DNA of 62,197 nucleotides from an uncultured Gemmiger sp. (GCA_949295035.1 CASFJO010000074.1:1-62197); one strand, 5' to 3'. Counted from the stretch's first letter, positions 8,229 to 16,610 are shown. Program-made: numbers and translations. Notes: generated from the letters alone by a model not told the origin.

Positions 8229-8594
8229 ATGCGTGATACGATAACGCGTGTCGAATTGGTTAAGGCCCGTGTGCGGGTCCTGCGGCGCAACCGCGAAAAA
8301 CGCAGCATCTATGGCCTGACCACCCTCAGCTCGGGGCTGTTTCTGCTCCTGGCCGGGATGATCAGTGCAACGGCCGGCCGGGGGCAGGCCGCTGTTTGGG
8401 GTATGTATGGCTCCATGCTGCTGCGGGAAAATGTCGGTGGCTATGTCCTGGTCGGAGTTGTCACCTTTTCGGCGGCGGTCGTGATCACGATCGGTTGTAT
8501 GCGGTACAGCGAGCGGATAAAAAGAAACGATCGTCAGGACCAAAAAGAAGAAACGGAACGAGAGATCCGCGATGGACAGACCCGAAAGAAATAA
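8229..8594 (+). CDS. Two-helix membrane protein, paralogue of the 6456 gene
   Basis: 121 residues from ATG 8229 behind GGAAGGAAGGGG. A basic N-terminus (about 1-28) precedes two membrane helices (about 30-48 and 72-93), and the tail is highly charged (KRNDRQDQKEETER). It shares layout and scattered residues with the putative anti-sigma protein at 6456, yet leads the injection-system operon rather than the sigma operon. It may be a second anti-sigma or a feedback regulator. No enzyme motif is present. Confidence 0.7.
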   Translation: MRDTITRVELVKARVRVLRRNREKRSIYGLTTLSSGLFLLLAGMISATAGRGQAAVWGMYGSMLLRENVGGYVLVGVVTFSAAVVITIGCMRYSERIKRNDRQDQKEETEREIRDGQTRKK

Positions 8595-8645
8595 GGAGGC
8601 GGCCCGGGCGACCGGCCGGCCGAAGGGCGAAAGGGGAGATGCGGC

Positions 8646-9566
8646 GTGTTTGAAAACGAGACGCGCCCCAAAGCGCGCGCCCGCCAAAAGTGGGCCAAGG
8701 CCGCGGGCGATCATGTGACCCTCAGCGCCGCCGAAAACCAGCAGAGCGGCCAGTACATCAGCGATCTGGATCTTTCGATGACCGAGAATATCCGTTTCAA
8801 GCCCGCCCGCGACAAGGCACAAAGGTTGCGCAGTGTCAAACCCTCTTGCTGCGCCGCCCGGGAGGACCGGCCGATCCTCTCCGGGGAGCTGGAACTTACC
8901 ACCGGCAAGGCGGAGGTAGGATACGACGAAAAGAACCGGGATATGGTGCTGGGCTTTGTCCGCCATGAAAATGATGCCGACGGCCGGGAGGTCCAGGAGA
9001 ACAAGGCCAGCGTCCGCACCATTCATGGGCAGGATCGCTTTCGCAGCAACGATGAGGATTTTTCGCAAGGCGCTATGGAACTGCGGTGTGAGGCGGCCCG
9101 AACACCCAAATCGGTGCTGCGCCGCATGGGCGCTATGTCCATGCAGGAGGAAGGGGAGAGTACCCTGGATCGGGTGCTGCCTTTTCAGCAGCTTGGGCAG
9201 GAACGGCAAAAACTGCGTCAGTTACGGCAGCTGGAACACAAGAGCCGGAACGATCGCAGTGCGATCCACAGCGCCGCTTCCGGCGTGGCCGCTCTTGCGG
9301 CTAAAAAACAGCAGCGACAGATGGAGTTTCGCAAAAAGTTTGCCAAGGCTGTAGGCAAGGCGCAAGAAAATCGTCAGTCGGACGATTACCAGCTCTATAT
9401 TCGAAAAAAGTGGGAGGCCATGCGGGAGGAGTTGTCCGCGCAGGAGCCTTTCGGGATCGGGTGGAGCCAGGAAGAGGATGTTATACGGTATCAGGCGCCG
9501 GACCAACCGGCACTTGACGATATGCCCCCCAGCAAAGAATCCGATATTGAGACAGAAAGGAGTTGA
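8646..9566 (+). CDS. Charged cytoplasmic protein of unknown function in the CIS operon
   Basis: 306 residues from a GTG at 8646 (GGGGAG upstream). It is very rich in Arg, Lys, Glu and Gln, with no membrane segment or signal peptide. The middle (about 175-270) is predicted helical and may form coiled coils; the end is acidic and Pro-rich. I recognise no family. It sits just before the sheath gene, where injection-system loci often carry lineage-specific assembly factors. A structural or chaperone role for sheath assembly is possible but unproven. Confidence 0.65.
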   Translation: MFENETRPKARARQKWAKAAGDHVTLSAAENQQSGQYISDLDLSMTENIRFKPARDKAQRLRSVKPSCCAAREDRPILSGELELTTGKAEVGYDEKNRDMVLGFVRHENDADGREVQENKASVRTIHGQDRFRSNDEDFSQGAMELRCEAARTPKSVLRRMGAMSMQEEGESTLDRVLPFQQLGQERQKLRQLRQLEHKSRNDRSAIHSAASGVAALAAKKQQRQMEFRKKFAKAVGKAQENRQSDDYQLYIRKKWEAMREELSAQEPFGIGWSQEEDVIRYQAPDQPALDDMPPSKESDIETERS

Positions 9567-9609
9567 AAGGATTCTCGGGCACGGCGGCGCTGCGGCGGTT
9601 CCGTGACCC

Positions 9610-11337
9610 ATGAATCGAAAGCTTATGGCGGAATATTTGTCCCCCGGCGTCTATGTGGAGGAGTTTGACAGCGGCCCCGCCCCCATGCAGGGCGTGGGTA
9701 CCAGCACCGCGGGCTTCGTGGGCCTGGCGGAAAAAGGGCCCGTGTCCGGCTCTCCGGTGTTTGTGTCCAGCGCTTCGGACTTTACCAGAAAATTCGGAGG
9801 CTATCTGCAGAAAAGCGAGTTTGGCGAATATCGCTATCTGGCGCATGCGGTCAGCCACTTCTTCGCCAACGGCGGCGCGCGCGCTTTCGTGATGCGGGTG
9901 GCGCCCTCCGATGCCAAGGTCGCCAGCGTGGCGTGCGGGGAACTGCTGCAGCTTCAGGCCAGGAACCCCGGTGCCTGGGGCAATCGCATTGTGGTCACCG
10001 TCACGGAGGCCAGCAAAGCCAAATCCCAGATTCTGGAGGACGGCGGCGAGGGGAAATATGTGCTCAAGAACGGGGCGGATTTCCTTGCCGGCGACGTGGT
10101 GGTTCTGGACGGCCCGGGCGGCCGGGAATACGCCGTTATCGCCTCGGCGGAGGGCAATAATATCACGCTGAGCCAGCCGTTTGCCGCCAAGAATGTGGTG
10201 GATACGGCTCTGCTTCCCAAGACTGCGATCCGGACCTGCGAACTGGATGTTGAGGTCCGCTGTGAAGATATGGCGGAGAACTACGAAAACGTCTCCTTCA
10301 ATATCACGACCCCCAATTTCATCGAAAAGGCGATGGCGAAATCGGAACTTGTGCGCGTATCCGCGGTTCATAACGATCAGGCGGTGTCTCCGATGGATCT
10401 GCTGAAGCAGGCCGCCGGTGTGGACAAGGCCCCGGTCAAGCTGCAGCTTGCCGGCGGCAAAAACGGTACCGCCGCCGCCCTTACCGACGGGGACTTTATC
10501 GGTGTGGACAACGGGCCTGGTGAGCGCACCGGTATCCAGGCGTTTCTGGATAACAGCGATGTGTCCCTGATGGCAGTGCCCGGCATCACATCTCCCAACG
10601 TGCAGCTGTCTTTGGTGGCGCATTGTGAGAATCTCGGCAGCCGCTTTGCCGTGCTGGACATGCCCAGGGATGCCAAGAGCGTTGCCGATCTGATGAACCA
10701 CCGCAACATTGTGGACAGCGACTACTGCGCCATGTACCACCCCTGGCTGGAGGTGTACGATCCGCTTGACAAGCGCAACACCTTTATCCCGCCCTCTGGT
10801 TCTGTTTTGGGCATTTATGCCCGCAGCGACAACAACCGCGGCGTACATAAGGCCCCTGCGAATGAGACGGTGGCCAACTGCACCGGGCTCTCGGTCACCT
10901 ACAATACCGCCGAGCAGGATATGCTCAATCCCAACGGCGTCAACCTGATCCGCCGTTTCCCGGGCCAGGGCATTCGCGTGTGGGGCGCCCGCACGGCCAG
11001 TTCCAAGCCGTTGTGGAAGTACGTCAACGTGCGGCGCCTGTTCATCTTCCTGGAAGAGTCCATCAAGGCAAACACCAACTGGGTGGTCTTTGAGCCCAAC
11101 GACGAACTGCTGTGGATCCGTGTGCGCCGTACCATCGAGGTGTTCCTGGAAGGCGTATGGCGCAGCGGTGCTCTTGCCGGCTCTACCACCGCCGACGCTT
11201 TCTTTGTGGATATCGGCAGCAACACCATGACCCAGGACGACATCGACAACGGCCGTCTGATCTGCGTCATCGGCGTGGCGCCTGTGAAACCCGCTGAGTT
11301 CGTTATCTTCCGCCTGACCCAGAAGACCGGCGAGTAA
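9610..11337 (+). CDS. Contractile tail sheath protein
   Basis: 575 residues. The N-terminus reads YLSPGVYVEEFDSGP, the hallmark of phage tail sheath proteins (PF04984), and the C-terminal part (about 430-570) carries the conserved sheath core with a WGART-type motif (VWGARTAS). It polymerises around the tube and contracts to drive it. In-frame starts are ATG 9610 and ATG 9625; neither has a well-placed ribosome site, while an AAAGGAG lies about 47 bases upstream. Only one sheath gene is present, whereas Serratia Afp has three. It is followed closely by the tube gene. Confidence 0.95.
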   Translation: MNRKLMAEYLSPGVYVEEFDSGPAPMQGVGTSTAGFVGLAEKGPVSGSPVFVSSASDFTRKFGGYLQKSEFGEYRYLAHAVSHFFANGGARAFVMRVAPSDAKVASVACGELLQLQARNPGAWGNRIVVTVTEASKAKSQILEDGGEGKYVLKNGADFLAGDVVVLDGPGGREYAVIASAEGNNITLSQPFAAKNVVDTALLPKTAIRTCELDVEVRCEDMAENYENVSFNITTPNFIEKAMAKSELVRVSAVHNDQAVSPMDLLKQAAGVDKAPVKLQLAGGKNGTAAALTDGDFIGVDNGPGERTGIQAFLDNSDVSLMAVPGITSPNVQLSLVAHCENLGSRFAVLDMPRDAKSVADLMNHRNIVDSDYCAMYHPWLEVYDPLDKRNTFIPPSGSVLGIYARSDNNRGVHKAPANETVANCTGLSVTYNTAEQDMLNPNGVNLIRRFPGQGIRVWGARTASSKPLWKYVNVRRLFIFLEESIKANTNWVVFEPNDELLWIRVRRTIEVFLEGVWRSGALAGSTTADAFFVDIGSNTMTQDDIDNGRLICVIGVAPVKPAEFVIFRLTQKTGE

Positions 11338-11384
11338 GCGCTTTTGGGTCCCATCCGCTACAAGATAAGGAGTTGAGATTTTAA

Positions 11385-11807
11385 GTGCTTCCGTACAGAA
11401 ATTTTAGATTCCGCCTGGAGATCGACGGCCTGGACGCCGGCAGCTTCAGCGAGGTCAGCGGCTTTGACGCCACCATGGACGTGGTGGAGTACCGGGCCGG
11501 CGACGATCCCGCCATTACGCCCACCAAACTGCCTGGCCTGATCAAATACGGCAATATCACCCTGAAGTGGGGCTCTTCCGAGACCATGGTGCTGTACGAT
11601 TGGCTCATCGATATTACCGAGGGCACTATCGAGAAAAAGACCGTTACGCTGACCGCCCTGGATGAAGAGGGTTCGCCCGCTGCGTCCTGGCGCTGCATCA
11701 ACGCCTGGCCCGTAAAATATACGGCCCCGGATTTCAACGGCACTTCTTCCGAGGTAGCGATCGAGACCATCGAGCTGGCTCATGAGGGCCTGACCAGAAC
11801 CGACTGA
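11385..11807 (+). CDS. Injection tube protein (T4 gp19-like), first copy
   Basis: 140 residues from GTG 11385, with AAGGAG about 12 bases upstream. Start YRNFRFRLEIDG, middle GFSEVSG-like element (SFSEVSGFDATMDVVEYRAG) and C-terminal IELAHEGL match tail tube proteins of the gp19 / Afp1 family (PF06841). Stacked hexamers form the inner tube inside the sheath. Together with the sheath gene it is followed by a hairpin that may lower expression of later genes, consistent with needing many copies. Confidence 0.93.
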   Translation: MLPYRNFRFRLEIDGLDAGSFSEVSGFDATMDVVEYRAGDDPAITPTKLPGLIKYGNITLKWGSSETMVLYDWLIDITEGTIEKKTVTLTALDEEGSPAASWRCINAWPVKYTAPDFNGTSSEVAIETIELAHEGLTRTD

Positions 11808-11814
11808 TGAGGAG

Positions 11815-11875
11815 ACTGCCGCGTCTGTGTCTGCATTGGACGGGGACGCGGCAGTTCGTTCTGTTTATTTTCCTG
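11815..11875 (+). terminator. Hairpin after sheath and tube genes, possible attenuator
   Basis: A perfect 11-bp stem ACTGCCGCGTC/GACGCGGCAGT (11815-11825 with 11845-11855) with a 19-base loop is followed by a T-rich tail broken by C and G. The large loop and imperfect tail suggest partial termination. It lies exactly between the highly needed sheath/tube pair and the low-copy genes, all on one strand. Confidence 0.55.
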
Positions 11876-11894
11876 TTAGATAAGGAGACATCCA

Positions 11895-12260
11895 ATGGCT
11901 TATCAGACTGAATATCCCTTTACCCTCCCCAGGGGGTATATGGATGAGAGCGGAACCGTCCATCGGGAAGGCACCATGCGTTTTGCCACCGCCGCTGATG
12001 AGATCCTGCCCCTGAAAGATCCCCGGGTGCAGCAGAATCCCGCGTATTTGAGCGTGGTGCTCATGACCCGGGTCATTACCAGGCTGGGAACGCTGCCGGC
12101 CATCGACAACAAAATCATTGAGAAATTGCCCTCGTCGGACATGGCGTATCTGCAAAATTTGTATCAGCAGATCAACGCGGTGGAGCCGATCCGGATCGAG
12201 GTCACCTGCCCTGGCTGCGGTGAGAAGTTCAAGGTGGAGGTGCCGCTGCTGGGGGAATAA
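11895..12260 (+). CDS. Phage tail assembly chaperone-like protein (Mu gp41 type)
   Basis: 121 residues, ATG 11895 after AAGGAG. Motifs GYMDESGTVHREGTMR, FATAADEILP and NPAYLSVVLMTRVITRLG match the gp41-like tail assembly family (PF10109), common in CIS loci. The C-terminus adds a CPGC segment (CPGCGEKF) that could be half of a zinc site. In phages such proteins guard tail polymerisation and are often extended by ribosomal frameshifting. Here the next ORF lies in the -1 frame, overlaps the stop and has no normal start codon, which resembles that arrangement. Confidence 0.82.
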   Translation: MAYQTEYPFTLPRGYMDESGTVHREGTMRFATAADEILPLKDPRVQQNPAYLSVVLMTRVITRLGTLPAIDNKIIEKLPSSDMAYLQNLYQQINAVEPIRIEVTCPGCGEKFKVEVPLLGE

Positions 12261-12448
12261 CAAAAAGCTATCCCCTGGACCGCCTCTATGAGGAGATAGC
12301 TTTTCTGGGATATTACCTGCACTGGGGGTATGAAGAGTTGATGGGCATGGAGCACCGGGAGAGGCTGCGCTTCTGCCGGGAGGTTTCCCGCATCAACGAC
12401 CAGATGAATCAGGAGACCCGGGGCAAGAATATCTTTGACGTTTTTTGA
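12257..12448 (+). CDS. DUF6760-like small CIS protein lacking a standard start codon
   Basis: Up to 63 residues, missed by ordinary gene calling. The frame encodes YPLDRLYEEIAFLGYYLHW then YEELMGMEHRER and REVSRIN, the pattern of DUF6760 proteins found after the tail assembly gene in CIS loci. No ATG, GTG or TTG precedes the conserved YPLDRLYEE. The frame is -1 to the upstream gene and is open across its stop, so the protein may arise by a -1 shift near the GGGGGAA at 12251, by an ATA start at 12257 that overlaps the TAA, or by CTG at 12275. Start given is the leftmost plausible. Confidence 0.75.
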   Translation: MTKSYPLDRLYEEIAFLGYYLHWGYEELMGMEHRERLRFCREVSRINDQMNQETRGKNIFDVF

Positions 12449-12469
12449 CGGGAAGGAGGGATACGCCCA

Positions 12470-12952
12470 ATGGATGTACCGTTTTTTATCAAGCGAAGCA
12501 GCAGCTGCGATCCCATTGTGGCGGTCCGTTTCATTGTGCTGTTCAATACCTCCACGCTGGGGTTCCAAAGCGTTTCCGGCATCGGTACCCAGCGCTCGGT
12601 GGAGTATGTCAGTGAGGGTGGGCGCAATGACTACCCCATTTTGATCCCCAAACCCCAATCGGAAGCCCATCGCCTGACCTTCAAGCGGGGGTATCAGATG
12701 CGCAAGGCCAGCCTGATGGGGCTTTTGTCCGGCTACACCGGCAGCCAGGCGATCGAGGCCAACGGGGCCTTGGGCCTGATCCTGGTGCTGGATGAAAGCC
12801 AAAGCATCAAGGCGATCTACTCCTTCATTTCCCAGGGAGTGGTGGAATGGGAAGTCAGCGATCTGGACGCTACCCGCTCCACACCGTTGATCGAGACCTT
12901 TACCATTACCCACAAAGGATTGAAAAATATCCCGATCCCCTCTTTGTTCTGA
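12470..12952 (+). CDS. Tube-like protein, second copy (Afp5-type)
   Basis: 160 residues, ATG 12470 behind GGAAGGAGGG. It has the gp19-like fold pattern (VSGIGTQRSVEYVSEGG, then TFTITHKGL at the end) but is more divergent and longer than the main tube protein. In Afp/PVC particles the corresponding Afp5 forms an adaptor ring between the tube and the spike hub. The gene order sheath, tube, chaperone, DUF6760, this, supports that role. Confidence 0.85.
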   Translation: MDVPFFIKRSSSCDPIVAVRFIVLFNTSTLGFQSVSGIGTQRSVEYVSEGGRNDYPILIPKPQSEAHRLTFKRGYQMRKASLMGLLSGYTGSQAIEANGALGLILVLDESQSIKAIYSFISQGVVEWEVSDLDATRSTPLIETFTITHKGLKNIPIPSLF

Positions 12953-12987
12953 GAGTGGGACCTGATGGGTGAAAAGGGGGTGGCATT

Positions 12988-15876
12988 TTGATCGGACGTT
13001 TCAAACCGGTGACCGGCGTCATGGAGGCAGGGATCGGACAGTTTACCCTGCCGGGAAACAACGCCGGCTTTTGTGCTGCCATCCTGCAAAAAAATCGGGA
13101 GAAGCCCGCATTGCGGCTGGAATCCCTGACCTATGTGCGGCCCGGCGAGACTGAGACCTCCGCGCCGCTGCCGGCGCAGCAGCCGGTAGTCAATCTGCTG
13201 ATCCAGCTTCGGGCATATTACGACCAGAGCAATACCTTTTTGCGCAGTCAAACGGCGCTGAATCTTCAGCTTACCAGCCAGCTGCGTCAGGCGTTGGCCT
13301 CCTCCAGCGGCCCGGTACGTCTCCGGGCAGGGGAGATCGAGCGCGCAGTCCGGGAAAATCTGTATCGGCACGGCGAGTTTCAGCGGGCGATCGACAGTCT
13401 GGCCAGGGAGATAAAAAAAAACGGCGTTAGCGCCGCGCCGCTGAAGAAGGGCGGATCCGGCCGGCCGGAGGCATTCTCCGTGCCGCCGCCGTTACAAACG
13501 GTTTCGGCGGCCGCGCCCGCGCTTTCCAACGATCCGGCCGCGCACCCGATCGCTCAGGGAAGAGCATTGCCACCGCCCCCTGTCTCTTTTCCCGTTTTGG
13601 AGCCGCTTGCGTCGGTTTCGCTCACACCCGCCTCATCGCGGCAGACGCCTGCGGACGACTCTTCCGGCAAACCAAAAACCGGACGCACAGCGGCGGAGAA
13701 ACCAGTTCAAAAGCGAGCCGGCGAAAAAAAACGGGGAAAGCGCACGGATGACAGCACCGGGCAGCAAACGGGAGCGCGGCTCCACGCCGGGCAAACCGCA
13801 GGAACGGAAACGGCTTCCGGCACCCGTAGGAAAACGCGCGGGCTCGCCGCCGAAAAGGCAAACGAGCCTTCTCAAAATGGTGAAAGACAGGCAGACCGCC
13901 AGTCCACGCCCGCACGTTCCCGTCCGCAGGCCACAGCGGCGCCCGTTTCTTCCGGCTCCCGGATACAAATGGGGGCGGATGGGTCCGCTGCTTCCGGCGG
14001 TCCAGCCGCTGCCGCGCTTATGGCGGTACTGTCGCCCGCGGGGGAAATGGGACAATTTTTGTCCGCCGGATCGCCGTTGGTTGGGAACCTGCCGGATCGG
14101 ATCGCTTTGGCGCGGCGCCAGAACGGCACGATCCGTGCCGGATGGAAACACCCTGACCAGTGGCCCGCATGGATTTTTGCCGAGCGGCTTACCGCGCGCC
14201 GGGAATTGCTCTCTTTGGCGGGCCGTCCGATCGTTTCGGCGGTCTATGGTTCCCCGGCCGGCTCCGCTCTGTCTTATCTTGGTCCGGTCAGCAAAGCCGC
14301 GGCAGAAGATGGGGAGGTTTTCCGTTTCGCTTTATCTCACCGACCGGCAGTGGGCAACGAACCTCCTCGCGGCGATGAGCCGAAGGAAAAGAGAGCGCGG
14401 GCGTTTTTGCCCCGCCCGGGCCTGATCCGAGCCGAAACAAGGCCCGTAGAGGCAGTATTGCCTTCGGAAAGGGTCGAACACCGGGTCTGGTTTCGGGCAG
14501 TGCGGCCTTGGACATCCACAACTGGGCCGCCGCGGGAGATAGCCGTCGCCTCCGGCGGCCTCAAACAAACGGCGTTCACCAGACAAAATGCCGAAAGAGC
14601 CTTTTGGCCGCGATTGCTTTCCATCGGGCTTTCGCATCGGTCGGACGCGGCGCCCCTGGCGGAGCCGGTCGCCCGCCTGCCTGTATTCCCCGGCCTGTCG
14701 GGTGTTTTGCCCCCGGTCGGACATACCGGCCTCGCACTGTACAGGACGATCGGTGACCACCTTTCTGCGGGCGAGGGGCGGCGGGCCCAAAACGCAGGGG
14801 AAGCAGGGGCGACCTTACCGCCTTGGTCTGCACGGCAGACCGGACCGGTATGGCCAACCCTCGTTTCGGCACAAGAGGGCAAGGGGCGAACAACGGAACC
14901 TTCGCGCTCATCTCCGTTTTCTTTTGCGGCAAAATGGTCTTTCCCCTTCTTTTCGCCCGCGGCAACGGATCAAAAGGGGCCGGCGGTCAACCGGGCGGTG
15001 TGGCCGCATCCGGCGACGCAAAATCGGTCGGGGACCTCTGTTTTGCCCGGCGGTCCGCTTTCCCCGCTGCCGGTTCACCGTTTTGGTATCGGCAGACCGG
15101 AGCCGCCGGCGGCAACAGGCTTTCCCTTTGCGCCGACGGGCCCCGAAGGGTCTGGCCCCCGCCTGATACAGATGCACAGCGCGGTTCGCGCGCTCGCGTC
15201 CGGCGAGACATCCGAGTGGGCGATCCGCCGTGCCGAACAGGCATCCGCGGCGCTGGCTGCCTTGGACCGGGCCTCGCCAGCCGCCATTCTGCCCGCCCAA
15301 GTGCGTCGGTCTGGCATTCTCCGTCGCTCCGAAACCAGTTTGTCCGGCATTGCCGCTTTCCGGCCCGGCCGGACGGAAGCCAAAACCAGGCGGCCCGTTG
15401 CAGCGCCGGCCACCGCCGGTTTGACGCTGCACAGCGCCCCGGCGGAAGAAGCTGCGAACGGATATCCGCTTGCGGCGGGGCCGGGCGCGGCGGAGACGCA
15501 GGCGGTCACGCTGCGCCGCACGGCGACTGCGATGCCCGGACATGAGGCAGCCCCCCGGATCATTTACCGTATGCCGGAGCGGCCTGCGGCCGCCGCCCCG
15601 ACCTCGGAAGGCGGCGAGAGCGAAGGCGAGGCGGTACTGCAGGCGCAGACGATAAGCCCCGCCCGAGCGGCCGCCATGAACGCGATCGGATCCTATCCGC
15701 CCGGACAGACGGCGGATCACATTCATTCACCGGTGTCCGAACCGCTAAGCCGGGAGCAGGAGGATCAGATCACCCGGCGGGTTCTGGAAGATATCAACTA
15801 TAACCGCATGGCCAGCGAAGTGCTGGACCGTGTGGAGCGCCGTCTGCGGACGGAACGCAGAAAATTCGGACGATAG
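12988..15876 (+). CDS. 962-residue disordered CIS protein at the Afp6 position
   Basis: Starts at TTG 12988 behind AAAAGGGGG. Residues 1-145 look folded and helical (VNLLIQLRAYYDQSN region). From about 145 to 900 the protein is Ala, Pro, Arg, Ser and Gly rich with no predicted fold. The last 45 residues form an amphipathic helix (VLEDINYNRMASEVLDRVER). It lies between the second tube protein and the CIS_tube protein, where Afp6 sits. An A9 tract at 13413-13421 falls exactly at the fold/disorder border. It may be a spacer, a cargo-binding or length-controlling component; it is not a typical helical tape measure. Function unknown. Confidence 0.75.
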   Translation: MIGRFKPVTGVMEAGIGQFTLPGNNAGFCAAILQKNREKPALRLESLTYVRPGETETSAPLPAQQPVVNLLIQLRAYYDQSNTFLRSQTALNLQLTSQLRQALASSSGPVRLRAGEIERAVRENLYRHGEFQRAIDSLAREIKKNGVSAAPLKKGGSGRPEAFSVPPPLQTVSAAAPALSNDPAAHPIAQGRALPPPPVSFPVLEPLASVSLTPASSRQTPADDSSGKPKTGRTAAEKPVQKRAGEKKRGKRTDDSTGQQTGARLHAGQTAGTETASGTRRKTRGLAAEKANEPSQNGERQADRQSTPARSRPQATAAPVSSGSRIQMGADGSAASGGPAAAALMAVLSPAGEMGQFLSAGSPLVGNLPDRIALARRQNGTIRAGWKHPDQWPAWIFAERLTARRELLSLAGRPIVSAVYGSPAGSALSYLGPVSKAAAEDGEVFRFALSHRPAVGNEPPRGDEPKEKRARAFLPRPGLIRAETRPVEAVLPSERVEHRVWFRAVRPWTSTTGPPREIAVASGGLKQTAFTRQNAERAFWPRLLSIGLSHRSDAAPLAEPVARLPVFPGLSGVLPPVGHTGLALYRTIGDHLSAGEGRRAQNAGEAGATLPPWSARQTGPVWPTLVSAQEGKGRTTEPSRSSPFSFAAKWSFPFFSPAATDQKGPAVNRAVWPHPATQNRSGTSVLPGGPLSPLPVHRFGIGRPEPPAATGFPFAPTGPEGSGPRLIQMHSAVRALASGETSEWAIRRAEQASAALAALDRASPAAILPAQVRRSGILRRSETSLSGIAAFRPGRTEAKTRRPVAAPATAGLTLHSAPAEEAANGYPLAAGPGAAETQAVTLRRTATAMPGHEAAPRIIYRMPERPAAAAPTSEGGESEGEAVLQAQTISPARAAAMNAIGSYPPGQTADHIHSPVSEPLSREQEDQITRRVLEDINYNRMASEVLDRVERRLRTERRKFGR
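13413..13435 (+). promoter_or_regulatory. A9 slippery site with adjacent hairpin
   Basis: Nine A (13413-13421) followed by C give the 0-frame heptamer A AAA AAC. A -1 shift, or addition of one A by RNA polymerase, leads to TAG at 13428-13430 after two Arg codons, giving a 147-residue product. A CGGCG/CGCCG stem (13422-13426 with 13431-13435) follows at once. The layout recalls dnaX recoding. Use of the site is unproven. Confidence 0.5.
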
Positions 15877-15893
15877 AAGAGAGGGAATGACCT

Positions 15894-16610
15894 GTGAGTT
15901 TGCTGGGCGGACGGTTCGGCACCGTAGACAAAGCCGCGTTCCTGATAGGAAAAAAACAGAAGGATGACGGCGAGTGGGAGTTTGAAGGCCCGGCGGAGGT
16001 GCTTATCAATCCGTCCAGTCTGCGCATCAACGCCAGCACTCAGGTGAAACGGGACGAAGGGGTCGCCAACGAAGCCACCCCGGAGACAGCTGCGGCCGAT
16101 GGCAAGATCACGCCCAAGGGGATCGTGGAACAGCAGGTGGATATGACTCTGGTCTTTAATATCGTGGAGGCATACAACGCCAAAACAAACGGGGCAGAAT
16201 TCAAGGCTCTGGTCACAGCGGCCACCAGTATGGTGTCCAGCTTGGTGGGCGGCAGTCTCTCCGATACGGCCGAGAGTACCCTTACCGATCTGATCAACAA
16301 GACCGACTTTACCAATTTGAGCCTGTTCAACAAAGATCTGTGCTGCTACAGCCCTCTCCTGCAGGCGGCACATAAACAGGTGCCGGTGGTATTCTTGTGG
16401 GGCAATATGGTCTATTCCGGGCTTATCACCAAGTTCCAGACCAATTTCAACTACTTCTCCAACCAGGGCGCGCCTCTTGGCGCGGAGGTGGTGTTGAGCA
16501 TGCTGGCCGGCGCCAACGCTGAGCAGGAGAAACAGAGCTTTTCCTCGCAGGTGCTGCTGGGCCTGGTGAAGGAGGGCGGAAAGCTGACCCGGCTGCTTCC
16601 CGGAAGGTAA
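15894..16610 (+). CDS. CIS_tube-domain protein (Afp7-like hub adaptor)
   Basis: 238 residues from GTG 15894. The segment INPSSLRINASTQVKRDEG at about 45-65 is the mark of the contractile injection system tube-initiator family (CIS_tube, PF19266), which joins the tube to the spike complex. Afp7 carries a C-terminal LysM domain; none is evident here, and the end is a short basic tail. It directly precedes the gpD-like spike hub gene, as in other CIS loci. Confidence 0.85.
   Translation: MSLLGGRFGTVDKAAFLIGKKQKDDGEWEFEGPAEVLINPSSLRINASTQVKRDEGVANEATPETAAADGKITPKGIVEQQVDMTLVFNIVEAYNAKTNGAEFKALVTAATSMVSSLVGGSLSDTAESTLTDLINKTDFTNLSLFNKDLCCYSPLLQAAHKQVPVVFLWGNMVYSGLITKFQTNFNYFSNQGAPLGAEVVLSMLAGANAEQEKQSFSSQVLLGLVKEGGKLTRLLPGR

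Noticed and set aside
13607-15726. Several long open frames on both strands opposite or overlapping the 962-residue CIS gene
   Set aside because: High GC and low-complexity Ala/Pro/Arg sequence keep all frames open. Only the given frame has a ribosome site, folded ends and proper junctions with its neighbours.
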